A stretch of 64,000 nt of DNA from Scenedesmus sp. ARA3 (GCA_004335835.1 RWJK01001960.1:48994-112993), one strand, 5' to 3'. Positions 12,387 through 23,938 are shown, numbered from the stretch's first letter. Translations and numbers: made by a program. The notes: generated by a model not told the origin, from the sequence alone.

Positions 12387-15300
12387 TGCTGCTGGCACGT
12401 CATGTCCTGCCAACAGCAGCGGAGCGCAGCGCAAACATGACTGCAGGCACACCACATCTGAACCCCAGACAGCGACAGCAGCAGCCCATCGCTTACCCAG
12501 CGACTGGCCCTTGAACACGCAGCTGGCACACCACACACCATGAGAGCAGCTAGCCACACCGCAATAATGAACGCACAGCCAGTGAGCAGTGATGGCGTTG
12601 TTGCTATGGCTGGCTTTTTTTGATTATTTTGGTAACTTCATGGTGAAGAGCCACCACTGCATTGTGGCAGGTTTGACTTACCCAGTGACTGGCCCTGGAA
12701 CACGCAGCTGGCGCCTGTGCCGTCATCATAGCCCCACAGCCGACCCAGCTTGTCGGGCAGTGCATTTGTAGCTGTCAGCTTGTAGCTGCAGGGAGGGGCC
12801 TCCTCGTAGGCGGGGGGAGGCGGCGCTGCAAACAGAAAAGCAGACAGACAAGAAGTAAGGTACGACTTTTGTTGTGATTTGCCAGAGCAGTGCATTGGTG
12901 GCGGTCAACTTGTAGGAGCAGGGAGGAGCCTCCTCGTAGGCGGGGGGAGGGGGTGCTGCGGGCAGCAAAGCATACACACAAGTAGGGCAGATTGAGAAGT
13001 GATCTTGTAGCTGCACAGGGGAGCGTCCTCGTATGCAGGCGCAGACGGCGCGGAGGGCAGATGAACAGGCAGCAGGGCAGCGCAGTGTTTTGTTACATTG
13101 GGCCCAGCTTGTCGGGCAGAGCATTGGTGGCAGTGACCTTGTAGCCGCAGGGCGGGGCCCCCTCGTAGGCAGGCGGAGGAGCATCTGCAGTTGAAAAGGC
13201 AGCGGGGCAGAGCAGTGTGTTTTGTTATTTTGGGCCCAGCTTGTCGGGCAGTGCATTGGTGGCCGTCAGCTTGTAGCTGCAAGGAGGCGCCTCTTCATAG
13301 GCGGGCGGAGGGGGAGCTGCGGGCGTTTGAACAGGCAGCGAGGCAGCCGGAGGTATTCGTTGCATCTGACGCTGTTTGAAGGTGCTTGCTGTTGTTAAGC
13401 GCTTCCTGGCGCGTTGCATTGCAGCACGGTGAAGCAGAAGCCCCCTTCATGCAGTGAATCACATCTTGCGCCACCGCACCAAAACAGCAGCAGGACTCCG
13501 GTCTCAAACGTTGAAAGCCGCCTTAAACGCACAGCAGCAGTTGCCGCCTCACCTGCAGCGACCTTGAAGGCGCAGCTGTCCCCAGTGGCCGAGTTGTAGC
13601 CCCACGCCCTGCCCAGCTTGCAACACACACATTGCTCCCTGCTTATAACCTGGATGCAGCTGAACCTACATGATGCACTTTTTCTGCATCCTGCACTGCG
13701 CACTGGACTCTACCCAGCACACACGCTTCAGACACACCACGCACCGCCACCATCAAGCCATAATGAAAAGTCAGACACCAGCTCAGCGTCTGTGCAGCAG
13801 CCGCCTCACCTGCAGCGACCTTGAAGGCGCAGCTGTCCCCAGTGGCTGAGTTGTAGCCCCACGCCCTGCCCAGCTTATCACTTTTGAAGTTCTTATCAGT
13901 CTTGGGGTATGAGCAGCTAGGGGCAGCCGCCCAGCTGTCAAAATCCTTAGCAGCAGCTGTGGCCTCGGCCTCGGCATCAGCCTCTGCAGCAGCAGCAGCA
14001 GCAGCAGCAGCAGTGCGTGAGCGAAGAATTGTTGTACAGACCGGGTGCTGCTGATGCGGGTGGCTGCAGCACAGGCGTCGGGAACTGTTCGAGGTGACAA
14101 GTTGTCGGTCTTTGCTGCAGCTACACGCATCACCGCTGCTGTCACCTTCTGCAATGGGTGCTGCAGGCATGCACAAACTGCGGGTTCTGGATGCTGCAGA
14201 AACAAATTGACCAGGTCAAAACAAAACCGCAGCAGCACACCTGTTTCAGTCTTTGCAGCTGGCTTGGGTGCTGGCGCTGGCTTCACAACTGCTGGTGCTG
14301 GCTTCACAACCACTGGCGCTGGCTCGGGCTCGGGCTCTGGTGCTGGCTCTGGTGCCGGCTCAGGTGCTGGCTCTGCTGCTGGCTCCTCAGCCACAGGCTC
14401 TGCTGGCTTCGCTGGTGCTGGCTCTACACTCGCAGCAGCAGCAGCAGCAGCAGCAGAAACAGGGAAGGCATAGTGTGAGCACATATGGAAGATTTGTAAC
14501 AGTTATGTTATATAACATTTGTGTTATAAATAGTTACAGTTGCGTTTTGCTGGCACATGTTCACAGTGTGCAGCGATAGCGCAGCCCCTGCATGCACAGC
14601 TGCGCGGTGCACTGTGGTCAACCTAGTGTACGTTGCAAGCCTCATAATATCAGCAGTTAGAAATTGACAGTGCAAAAGTATCGGCCCCTGCGGGGACAGC
14701 TGCAGGACTCACCTGGCTTCTTAGGTGCAGCTGCTGGCTTAGCTGCTGCTGGCGCAGCCTCCTTGGCTACTGCTGCCGGCTTTGCTGCTGGCTTAGCAGG
14801 CGCTTCCTTTTGTTCTTCAGGTGGCGGTGGTGGAGGCATGTTGAGCACTGTGGTGCTGTTGAATGCGATTTGTTTGACAGGTACCCCTGTGATGTTGGCA
14901 AGGGCTGCTGCTGTCTTTGCTGCAAACTTCTTGTTGTAGGTGTCCTGGTCGATTCCTGCAAGCGGCAACGCGGCATGCATGTGGTGGAGCTGCTGCTGCA
15001 GGTGCGTCACATGTTGGTTGATTGAGTGCAGTTCGACAGGCACTGCTGCTAGACTTGTGGCAAATGTAGGTTGATTGACTGCAAAGTGGCAAGCGATGCG
15101 ACAGGTAAGCATGCTCCCTAGTTATCAGCAGTAAGCCACAGCAGGATAGGCCGTGGCGTGATACCTCTACACACATACACACCACATGACAAAAGCACAC
15201 ATGGATGTGGCAGTCGCCCACCTGCAAAGACCAGAGGCAGCAGTCTCTGGAGAGGCAGTGGTGAAGCTCCACTTCCAGAGGCGAGTCACGCATGCAGTTG

Positions 15301-17221
15301 GCGCTCTACAACTATCCCAAGTGACACCAGAATAAATGGGACAACAACAAATAGTGAAGCAGCCACCCACCTGCAAACACCAGCTCCACCTCAAGTGGCG
15401 AGTCGCGCATGCCAGATGGCGGCGCCCACAAGACATGCCAATGACACAGCAATGAAGGGTACGATAGCAAACTGTGCAGCAGTCGCCCACCTGCAAAGAC
15501 CAGCTCCACCTCCAGAGGGGAGTCGCGCATGCAGTTGGCTGTGCGGTAGTCCCTGCCAGCCGCGCGCTGCTCCGCTGCTGCCGCATCACCCAGCGTGAGG
15601 GCGCCACACAGCAGCTCCCCCTGGCTGCAGGTGCTGAAGCGCGCCAGAGCACAGGCGTCACTGGCGGGGTCCTGCGGGACATGAATCATGATCATTTGCC
15701 AAGCTGCTCAGCAGGAAAGGTTTGCAGGAAATTGGCAGGTGCGCCACACAGCAGCTCGCCCTGGCTGCAGGTGCTGAAGCGCGCCAGGGCACAGGCGTCA
15801 CTGGCTGGGTCCTGCGAGACATGAATGTACACGAAAGGAGTGTGGGCAGGTGACTCACAGCAGCTCGCCCTGGCCGCAGGTGCTGAAGCGAGCCAGGGCA
15901 CAGGCGTCGCTGGCTGGGTCCTGCAAGAAAAAGCGAAAAGTGCAAATTTGAGTGCAGGGATTGAACACAGCAAGGCATGATGGCAGGTGACGCACAGCAG
16001 CTCTGGATCATGCAGGAAATGAAAGGCACAAAAGTGGTGGGCAGCAGACGCACAGCAGCTCGCCCTGGCTGCAGGTGCTGAAGCGCGCCAGGGCGCATGC
16101 GTCACTCGCAGGGTCCTGCAAGACAAGAAATGTACACGGCGTGTGAGGCATGAACACGCACAAAGTGTGGCCAAGAGACTCACAGCAGCTCGCCCTGGCT
16201 GCAGGTGCTGAAGCGCGCCAGGGGACACGCGTCACTGGCTGGGTCCTGCAGGGCAATGACAGTATCAGACATCACAGCATCAGATAAGCTGGAAAGGTTT
16301 GCAGGAAACATGGCAGGGCACATGGCAGGTGCTGAAGCGCGCGAGCACTGGCGGGTGCCTGCAACGCACGAACAGCGCAAGTAGTGTGGGCAGGAGGCAT
16401 TTGAAAGGGTCTTGCAGGAAACATGCAGGGAACAAGACACGTGCTGAAGCATGGGAGGGCGCTGAAAACATGCAGGCAATGGCCAACCCTACTGGCAAGC
16501 AGGGAGCCTCCCTCTTTCTCTCCCCTCCCTCTCACCGTGAAGCATGCTGTCATTGCAAACCAACTGTGCATGCATGTTGTGTTGGCACTTGGCAGCCCTG
16601 CTGCTAGCAAGCCGGAAGCCTCTTTCTTTATTCCATTCCATTCTCTTTTTTCTCACCGTGAAGCAAGCGCAGGCGTCCATCTGCGTGCTGCTGCTGGCAG
16701 GCATGCTGTGTGACTTGAAGTGCTGGGAGCTTTGCACGGTGCCTTATTTGTCATTGCAAACCAACTGTGCATGCATGTTGTGTAGGCACTTGGCAGCCCA
16801 GCTGCTAGCAAGCAGGAAGCCTCTCTGTTTTTCCCATTCTCTTTCTCCTCACCGTGAAGCAGGCGCAGGCATCCATCTGCGTGCTGCTGCTGGCAGGCAT
16901 GCACATGGCAGCCAGGAACCCCGCCACACCCGCAGCTGCTGTCTGATTGCTGCGCAGCAGCGCAAGGTCCAATGCTCCACGCGGGGCAGCTCCGCAGAAG
17001 TTTGCATCTGCTGTTGCATTGCCCACGCAGTACATCTGCACTGCTGTGGCGCACTCCTTGGATTCGTATGTTCCAGCTATGCATGTGCACACCCGGGAGG
17101 GTCCTTGGGTTGCTAGTGTGCTTGGGGGCTTGCTGCTGCTGCTGGCTGCAGCCTGGGCTGACACTGCAACGCCAGCTGCTGCCAAGCAAAGCATCAAAAG
17201 GAGCTGGGATGAGCTCCTCAT
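8490..17221 (-). CDS. Large single-pass surface protein with Pro-Ala stalk and Cys modules
   Basis: Fourteen exons on the minus strand, all phases consistent: 17221-16853, 15671-15491, 14955-14713, 14423-14241, 13983-13810, 12825-12682, 12251-12213, 11943-11668, 11395-11339, 11059-10949, 10563-10501, 10272-10183, 9952-9046, 8721-8490. This gives about 1,022 residues. Order: signal peptide ([19 protein letters not shown]) and a Cys-rich head; a [11 protein letters not shown] module; a module beginning [19 protein letters not shown]; two ~45-residue Cys modules (APSCSY...[13 protein letters not shown] and APPCSY...[13 protein letters not shown]), one per exon; long EPAPEPAP stalks; SRRMLLQ; a juxtamembrane domain ([18 protein letters not shown]); a helix at about 884-905 followed by CCCCKGRKR; and an Ala-rich cytoplasmic tail. 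Eleven consecutive introns are phase 1. If the last intron is retained, translation stops at the TGA inside its donor. It resembles the 18034-23938 protein, its head-to-head neighbour. Function unknown; a wall or adhesion receptor is possible. Confidence 0.75.
11160..11610. repeat. Imperfect minisatellite built on CTAGTCTAC and AAGCAGCA
   Basis: In introns of the minus-strand surface-protein gene, units of roughly 20-25 bases recur as GACTAGTCTACAAGCAGCAT with variants, clearest at 11510-11610 and more diverged at 11165-11285. Exon 11395-11339 separates the two blocks. Confidence 0.7.
12492..12525 (-). repeat. Donor-side copy of exon 12825-12682
   Basis: The minus strand repeats the end of the WGYDDG exon (GASCVF-x-GQSLG) with its GTAAG donor, downstream of the true exon and inside the next intron. 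Confidence 0.65.
12890..13317 (-). repeat. Four acceptor-side copies of the [19 protein letters not shown] exon edge
   Basis: Truncated copies lie at about 13317-13228, 13183-13100, 13055-13000 and 12956-12890, upstream of the true exon 12825-12682. Each encodes PAYE-(E/D/G)-AP-x-C-x-Y-K and most keep the CAG acceptor (13055-13000 has CCG there instead). Two continue to PDKLGP. All lack the WGYDD second half and a matching donor. They are diverged and not one uniform length. Confidence 0.75.
13552..13620 (-). repeat. Donor-side copy of exon 13983-13810
   Basis: The minus strand repeats the end of the [18 protein letters not shown] exon with its CTGCAG/GTGAGG donor, about 190 bases downstream of the true exon end. 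Confidence 0.75.
15216..15412 (-). repeat. Two donor-side copies of exon 15671-15491
   Basis: The minus strand repeats [10 protein letters not shown]...FAG with the GCAG/GTGGGC or GTGGGT donor at about 15412-15364 and 15294-15216, downstream of the true exon. Confidence 0.75.
15750..16245 (-). repeat. Four acceptor-side copies of the [20 protein letters not shown] exon edge
   Basis: Copies at 16245-16184, 16115-16054, 15920-15859 and 15811-15750 repeat the first 62 bases of exon 15671-15491 with the CAG acceptor, and two end in a perfect GTGAGT donor. At 62 bases each they would shift the frame if included singly, and inclusion of three would restore it. A fifth fragment may lie near 16020. 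Confidence 0.8.
16500..16720 (-). repeat. Copies of the end of the first exon of the surface-protein gene
   Basis: The end of exon 17221-16853 ([16 protein letters not shown] plus GTGAG donor) is repeated on the minus strand at about 16710-16655, and its last bases again near 16545-16530. Flanking intron sequence is duplicated too, as the plus-strand segments CTGTGCATGCATGTTGTG at about 16563 and 16765 show. Confidence 0.7.
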
Positions 17222-18033
17222 GGTGACCTGAGGCGTAACACGGCCTGCTGCGCAGCAGGAGAACCCAGCAGGGAAGTGGAGGGAAACCGTCAGCGTGTGG
17301 CAGACCCAACAACAGAGCTCCGAGACTATATGATAGTGCTTTTGTAGCATGTATGCAACGGGTGAATTAGCAAGGGGAGCCGCAGATGCCATGTTCAATG
17401 CGTGCTGCCTCTGCGCAGTGCACATGTCGCCACGATTTAAGCCGCTGAACTTATAGTCATTTATACGCTTATAACTTGAGTGCATTTGACATGCGTAGCT
17501 GCACGAACAAGCCACCAGGTTGCCCTGGTGATACATGCAGCAGGTCGGGTGACACTGGACATGCGGCGATGATACGTCTGTTCATTGATACGCTCCTCCC
17601 AAATGGTTCGAAGGCATTCCCACCTTATGAAGATGACGTGTTGATCTTGCAGGGACTGGGCACAATGCTCAAGTACTACTCCGCTGTGGTAGCCAGCACT
17701 AGATTGCTATCCCAGTATTGCATAAACATGCCGGTCATCACGGTCAATCTCAATACGTGTGTGATGAACGTCAAGGCGTGCAAGCTGGGTGCGCTAAACA
17801 CTCGCCGCTGTCACCGAGTTGTTTACCCATGGCAATCACCATGGATACGCTGCCGTCTCGCTAATAACAGCACGCATAAACTGCAATTAATCAGTATATT
17901 TGCGTTTGAATGGTGGGATACTACAAAATCAGCAGCTACCACACCCCAAGTTACCGGAGTCAACTGTCGCTTTTCGGTCCTGCGACCATGAGCACACAAC
18001 CAGCGTTCAGATGCTTTGGAGGTTTTGTTTGAC
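17222..18033. promoter_or_regulatory. Shared intergenic region of two divergent surface-protein genes
   Basis: About 810 bases separate the start codons of the minus-strand (17221) and plus-strand (18034) surface-protein genes, so both promoters must lie here. It is more AT-rich than the genes and has few CAG runs. A plus-strand open frame at 17476-17991 has no ATG at its beginning and no family pattern. No specific promoter element was recognised. Confidence 0.5.
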
Positions 18034-18752
18034 ATGTTTATGTTGTCCAGGGCTGCTTGGTCGCTGCTTGCGTATGCATCTGCTTGTCTGCTGGTTCTCG
18101 CACATGCAGTGCCTGCCAGCGCCAGCACGCATTTTGAGCCTACGCTAACGCCTCAAAAGCCACTGAACAACTATTATCGTAATCATGAAGCCTTGCGTTC
18201 GTCGATCGGACCCTTCTTCAGCGCACGGAAAACCCCCATTGACTCAGTGTCCAATGTGTACCAGCTGCAGCAACAACTTGCTGGCACAGGCGAACAACAC
18301 ACACGATCGGCAGCAGACGAAACGACCAACCCGGATTCCGTCATTCCAGGGAAATTCAGCTGGCAACAGTTGCAGAGCCAGCAGCGCCTGCTGCTGCAGC
18401 TGCAGGCAGTGCCGGTGCTGCAACCAAGGCCTGCTGCTGCTGCTACTTCTGCAGCAACAGCACCACCTGCCTGGCCAGAAGCAGCTGCTGCAGCGAATAG
18501 GGTGCGGCTGCAGTTCGAGAACCCAGCTGCCTTGCTGGTGCCACAGGCAGCAGCAAGCACAGCAGTAATCCAGCCTGCAGGACTGCAGCCCACAGGGTTT
18601 CAGCCTGCAGGAATCCGTCCTGCAGGACTCCAGCCTGCAGGATTTCAGCAAGCAGGGTTTCAGCCTGCAGGATATCAGCCTGCAGGATATCAGCCTGCAG
18701 GAGTTCAGCCTGCAGGGATACCACTCACTGCTGCTGCTGGGTCGTCAGCATT

Positions 18753-18783
<31 letters not shown>

Positions 18784-18952
18784 GGCATGCGCTCGATGCC
18801 TCTTGCTGCTGCTCAGCCAGGCAGCCCAATGCCAGCCGCAGCAGTGCAAACGCCGCAAGCAGCAGCAGCAGCAGCAGCCACCAGTGGTACTTCCGCGCCA
18901 CAAGTCACCAATGCAGCAGCACCTCACGGGAAGCAGCCGGCTCCACCACCAC

Positions 18953-19002
<50 letters not shown>

Positions 19003-19515
19003 ACCGCTGCAGCCAAGCCACAAGATGTCACTGCTGCAGCACCACAAGGAAAGCTTGCGGCACCACCAGCACCAACAGCCACTGCTGGAGCAAAACATGG
19101 TGCAGCAACACCAGCAGTGGCAGAGGCTGCTGCAGCAGACAAAATGGCAGCGCAGCCGCCAGCAGCCATGAAGCACGGCCAAGCTGCAGCAGCAGCGGTG
19201 GTAGCAGCAGCTCAGCGACATGCGACTGAGCGCGGAGTGGGAGCAAAAGGCTCTGCCAAGACACATGCAGGCAACCTCACAGCACCTAGGCAGCAGGAAG
19301 TGTCCCGCCCAACAGCTCAACTCCCCACGAAACAGCCGAGCAACAGAAGCGGCAGCAGCAGGGGCAGCAGCAGCAGCAGCAGCCGCAGCAGCGGCCTGTC
19401 TAAGGGCAGCCCTGGAGTCAAGCACAACCTCAGCAGCTCAACCTCTGCCCACACTACTACATCAAGCGTGAAGGACAGCACATTATCCGCACGTGTGGAC
19501 AAATCTGGCAGGGAT

Positions 19516-19573
<58 letters not shown>

Positions 19574-19861
19574 GTGCAGCAGCAGGTGTCAAGGCCAAGG
19601 CCACTGCAGCAAACAGCCGAGCTGTTGGGGGTGCCAGCGCACACAAGCAGCACTCCAATATGAGCAGAAACAACAGTACAGCCACCAGAAGCAGCAGCAA
19701 CATAACCAGCAGCAACAGCAGCAACAGCAACAGCAGCGTTACGAAGCAGCCAGATGCAGGCAACAGGACTGCGAAGCTGCCGCCGCCAAATATCAACAAG
19801 GAGAAAAGGATCAGCCCACCTCAGCTAGCACACACTGTCAAGGGCAGCAGCAGCAGCAGCT

Positions 19862-19955
<94 letters not shown>

Positions 19956-20698
19956 CAGAAGGGGCAGCAGGAGTAGCAACCACACTGCAGCTGGCGGGCG
20001 CAACAAGTCACACCAGATGCCAGCCAACCAGACGTCTGCGACCAACCTGACAATAGCAGCCAAGCGAACGGCAGCATCAGCAGCGGCACCAGCAGCAGCA
20101 GTGCGAGCGCGTGGCGCAGCAGGAGCATCTCGCGCTTCAGGGATGGCAGGTGTGCTGTAGGCGTTTTTGGCTGCTGCATGCACGGGTGTGAGCACAGCTG
20201 TGAGGAAATGTACAGGAACGGGTGCAGTGCTGTTGTAAAACAGTGTGCCCTCTTCTTTTCCCTGCATATAACAGTGACAGTAGAATGGTATGAATGGCAT
20301 GGTTTCCCGGCAATCCTGGAACATTCCAGGTTCCCCTGACAGTGAACAGCCACTGCCTGCTGCGACAGCCTTCAGTTCATCAACAAGAAGGCATACCTCA
20401 GCATGTGCAATGTGACTCTTCTGCATCACAATGAACAACCAGGAAGTTTTGTGTCAATGCTGCAACAGACTGTGGCTCAATTTGCTGCATGCTATGCAAG
20501 GCTTGTATGCTGGGCACGCGCAACTGATTATCAATATCTGACTTGCCTGCTGACAGAAATAAAACCCCTGTCGCCGGTTTCATCTCATGCTGCAGGCAAG
20601 AGCAGGCCGGCAAGCCCTGCCGTACGCCCCAGCCCAGCAATCGTAAAACCAGCAGCCAAGCTGCCAGAACTGCCAAAGTCACCACCGCAGCAGCAGCC

Positions 20699-20734
<36 letters not shown>

Positions 20735-20846
20735 GCAGCAGCAGCAGCAGCAGACCCTTCCTGGTCTGCCACCCATTGTTGCACAGCAGCCAGCACAGCA
20801 GGCTGCCTCTATACCTCAAGGTGCCACTTCAACCCAGCAGCAGCAA

Positions 20847-20901
<55 letters not shown>

Positions 20902-21264
20902 TGGCAGCAGTAGACCAGCCAACACGCCTGCAGCTGATGTTTGAAGGTGAGTGCACAGTGCCAGCAGCTCTGCTGACCACGACGCAGCGTGGTGTTGCTG
21001 ATGTGTATCCAGCTGCCTGACATGCTGCATCAAATTGCGCCACTTCACAGTATCAAATTACGACCAAAGTGCATGCCAAATCCATCACCAGGCACTGCCC
21101 TATAAACTTGATTGTGCATTGTCTTGCTTTTTGTGCGATGCAGGCATACCTGCCAGCACTTTCCTGTCGTCCTATGCAGCGGGCACGAAGGCAGCTGTTG
21201 CCCAAGCAGCAGGTGTGCCTCAGCAGTACATCAGCACCTACGTCAGCGACACCGCGCCTGCACC

Positions 21265-21305
<41 letters not shown>

Positions 21306-21457
21306 GAGGAGGCAAAGCAGCTGGCAATGCCCTTACAGGTGGTCGCAGGCTGCAGCTGCGGCAGCTCCTGCAAGCTGGGGGCACTGTGCCAGACAAAGCA
21401 GTCTTCATCAGGCTTGGCTCTGTACATCGCCACATCACAGCCGCACAACAGGACATC

Positions 21458-21488
<31 letters not shown>

Positions 21489-22260
21489 GGCGAGCGCTCT
21501 TGCAGGCTGCTGCGGCAGCTGACACCACATTCGCCAGCTACACCATCATGTCACGGCAGCCTGCCGTGTACGCGCAGCGCCTGCAGGAGGCCCTTGCAGG
21601 AGATGGTGCTGCATTCTACAGCAGGTGGGGCCAGCAAATTGACCTGCTAAACCCGCAAGGAACCTGGTTTAGCTACTGGCTAAGTAGTAAGCAGCTACAA
21701 AGGCAGCTGGCAGCAATGCTGCAGCATGGTGAACTGCTGCATTTGGCCGGAGCCTAGTCGCATGAACTGTGCACTGCCAGTACAGCATCAGGCTGCTGTT
21801 TGTTCACCACGATAACACGACAGCCCTGGTATCCAGCTGTTGTGTTGTGTCAGCCATCCAGCTCTGTGAGTAACTATTGTGCAAATGTACGCGTTGCAGG
21901 CTGGCAGCCAATGGGGTGCCGCTGAAGCCCAAAGTGGTTCTAGATGGCAACCTGCTGCAGCTGCAATTGTAGAACAGCTTCGGTGGCCTGTCCCTGCTGC
22001 TGTGCACCCAACAACACGCTTTATGTCTGCATTTCTCTATGCTACAGGCTGGCGGCTAATGGGGTGCCTTTGAGGCCCAAAGTGGTGCTAGATGGCAACC
22101 TGCTGCAGATTGGCACACCTGCAGCCTCCGCTAGCAGCAGCAGCAGCAGGGCACCCAGCAATTCTTTGGCAGTCAAACTAGCTGCAGTGCTGGGTGCGGT
22201 GCTGCTCCTGGCACTTGTCCTTGGTGTGGTGTTAACACTGTGGTGCTGCAAGAAACGCCG

Positions 22261-22293
<33 letters not shown>

Positions 22294-23938
22294 CAGCAAG
22301 GCTGCTGCCAGTGGCACAGATAAGGTGCACCGGCGCAAGCGAAGCAGCAGCAGTAGCAGCGGCTCACCAAGCACAGATGGCAGCAAGTCAACAGGGCAGG
22401 GAGCAGCAAACAGCCTCAGCAGGGACTGCAGCATGTCTCATGATCAGGCAGTAGGGGAAACAGCTGCACCACTGCCTGTTGTGTGCTCAGGTGTGAAGCC
22501 TTCACGGATCATGCAGTGGCTGGTGGGCCCACCACCTGGCGCTGCTGCTGCTGCTGCTGCAGCTGCTGCTGGCACAACAATGAGCAGCAACAGTACAGGC
22601 CAAGCAGCAGCAGCAGTGCCTGCTGCAGGGTCTGGCGCCAGCAAAGCAGCAGGCGGTGCACATGCTGTATCACTCGCAGGCAGGAGTAGCGGCCAGCAGC
22701 CAAGCGGCACCCGCTCTGCACCGATGCGTGGACAGCATGGCATGTACAACATGCCAGGTACCGTGCCAGGTCACAGCCCTGGCAGTGAGGATGCTGACTC
22801 AGCAGATGCTGACGATGCATTTGAATTCAAACTGCCAGCTCAGCCAGGGACTGAAGCCAGCCTGCTGCTGGGCATCCCCAGCTTGCAGGAAAGCAGCAGC
22901 TTGAGCCGCGGGCTTGCAGGAAAGCCGCTGGCTGCGATTAAAGGTGGGCCAACTGGCGATCCAAGGTATATGATGACACGCAAGCAGAGCAGCGCTGGAA
23001 CCAGCAAGGCTGGTGCCAGCAGGAGCAAGCAGAAGCAGAAGCTGAAGCCAAGCAGACAGCAGCTGCAAGTGCATGGCAATGCCTCAAGCACTGCAGATGG
23101 AGTGCCGCGGCTTCTGTCAATCAAGGAGCGGGAACGAAGGGACAGACAGCGCAGCAGAATCAGTCACCTGAGCACGCATAATCTGCAGCAGCTTCAGGGT
23201 CCAGACGTAACAAGTTCACAGTGGGAAAACAAGGTCCGCGACAGAGTTCACAGAGAAGTTGGTGGGCAAGGGGAGGAGGAGGCAGAGGATGACGTCAGCA
23301 TGATGGGCGGCTTGGCCTGCAGTGACACCTCCAGCTATGCCACATCTGGAGTGACACAGGCCACCTTCAACTCTATGGTGAGAGCAAGGCCTTCGTTGCT
23401 TTGCTTGGGTGGGTATGCATGCAGTGTGCCGTTGCTAGTCATCACTGCCGGCGGCGAAGCAATGGCATATTGGGTTGTGTGCCTGCAGCTCGAATATACA
23501 CTAGTGTGTGTTGCTTTGCGCTTCCGGGCATGCTCAACTTCATCTCACCATAGAGCTAGCCACTACAGGACCAGGCCTGTCAAATGCACTGCCTTGCAAG
23601 CATCGCTGTGTGCTCTCACAGCATGTGACTGAGTGTTCTCTCACTGTGTGCCCTCACAGCATGTCACTGAGTGTTCTCCTCAGCTGATAGTTGTGCTGCA
23701 CTGCTACAAGTGTGTGCCTGCTTGCTGCTGCTTGCAGGACCACATGGAGAGGTCTGTGATTGCTAGCACTGCCCTGGCTCAAGCAGAAAATCAGCAGCAG
23801 CAGCGACAGCAGCAGCAGCAGCAGCAACGCCGCCGTGTGCCTGGGCAACAGTGCCGCATCACACACGCCGCTGCTGTGCACAGCAGCAGCAGCAGCAGCC
23901 TGGCAGCGGCAGCCCGGCCAAGCAGCAAGCCTGTCTAG
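18034..23938 (+). CDS. Large low-complexity single-pass surface protein, paralogue-like to its divergent neighbour
   Basis: Five exons, join(18034..20149, 20596..20946, 21144..21624, 22048..23377, 23738..23938), about 1,492 residues, all phases consistent. Order: signal peptide (ACLLVLAHAVPASA); a ~670-residue Ala/Gln/Ser ectodomain with an xQPAG pentapeptide array and poly-Ser tracts; a module crossing the exon 2/3 junction (LQLMFEG/IPASTFLSSYAAGTKAAV then AGVPQQYIS); R-R-L and R-R-A-L-L-Q motifs; a juxtamembrane domain (SYTIMSRQPAVYAQRLQEAL then GVPLRPKVVLDGNLLQ); a helix at about 1025-1046; CCKKRRK; and a ~440-residue basic/Ser/Gln-rich cytoplasmic part. The two modules match those of the minus-strand neighbour in order, and the module-internal intron has the same position and phase. 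I chose the first ATG because codons before it give no better start. Function unknown; a receptor or wall-membrane linker is possible. Confidence 0.75.
18571..18720 (+). repeat. 15-base coding repeat, xQPAG pentapeptide
   Basis: About ten units of CAGCCTGCAGGA plus a variable codon encode LQPTG, FQPAG, IRPAG, LQPAG, FQQAG, FQPAG, YQPAG, YQPAG, VQPAG. They lie in the ectodomain of the plus-strand surface protein. The variable first residue is mostly hydrophobic or aromatic. Confidence 0.85.
19515..19950 (+). repeat. Long AGC (poly-Ser) tracts in coding sequence
   Basis: Two AGC runs in the first exon of the plus-strand surface protein, about 19518-19563 and 19841-19950, encode roughly 16 and 35 serines. 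The second is the longest trinucleotide run in a coding exon of the window. Confidence 0.85.
21899..21970 (+). repeat. Acceptor-side copy of exon 22048-23377
   Basis: TTGCAG followed by codons for LAANGVPLKPKVVLDGNLLQ repeats the first ~65 bases of the fourth exon about 150 bases upstream of it. The copy then diverges and soon stops, so only the downstream copy gives the TM exon. Confidence 0.8.

Noticed and set aside
16655..16710. Second copy of the signal-exon end as an additional exon
   Set aside because: Bounded by CACACAG and GTGAGA it would be 49 bases and shift the frame, so treated as an intronic copy.
17476..17991. 171-codon plus-strand open frame between the divergent surface-protein genes
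   Set aside because: It begins without ATG at its 5' end, has no domain or repeat like its neighbours, and occupies the space needed for two promoters.
19821..20438. Long poly-Leu/poly-Cys minus-strand frames opposite CAG runs
   Set aside because: These are shadows of AGC/CAG repeats on the other strand, seen wherever such runs occur.
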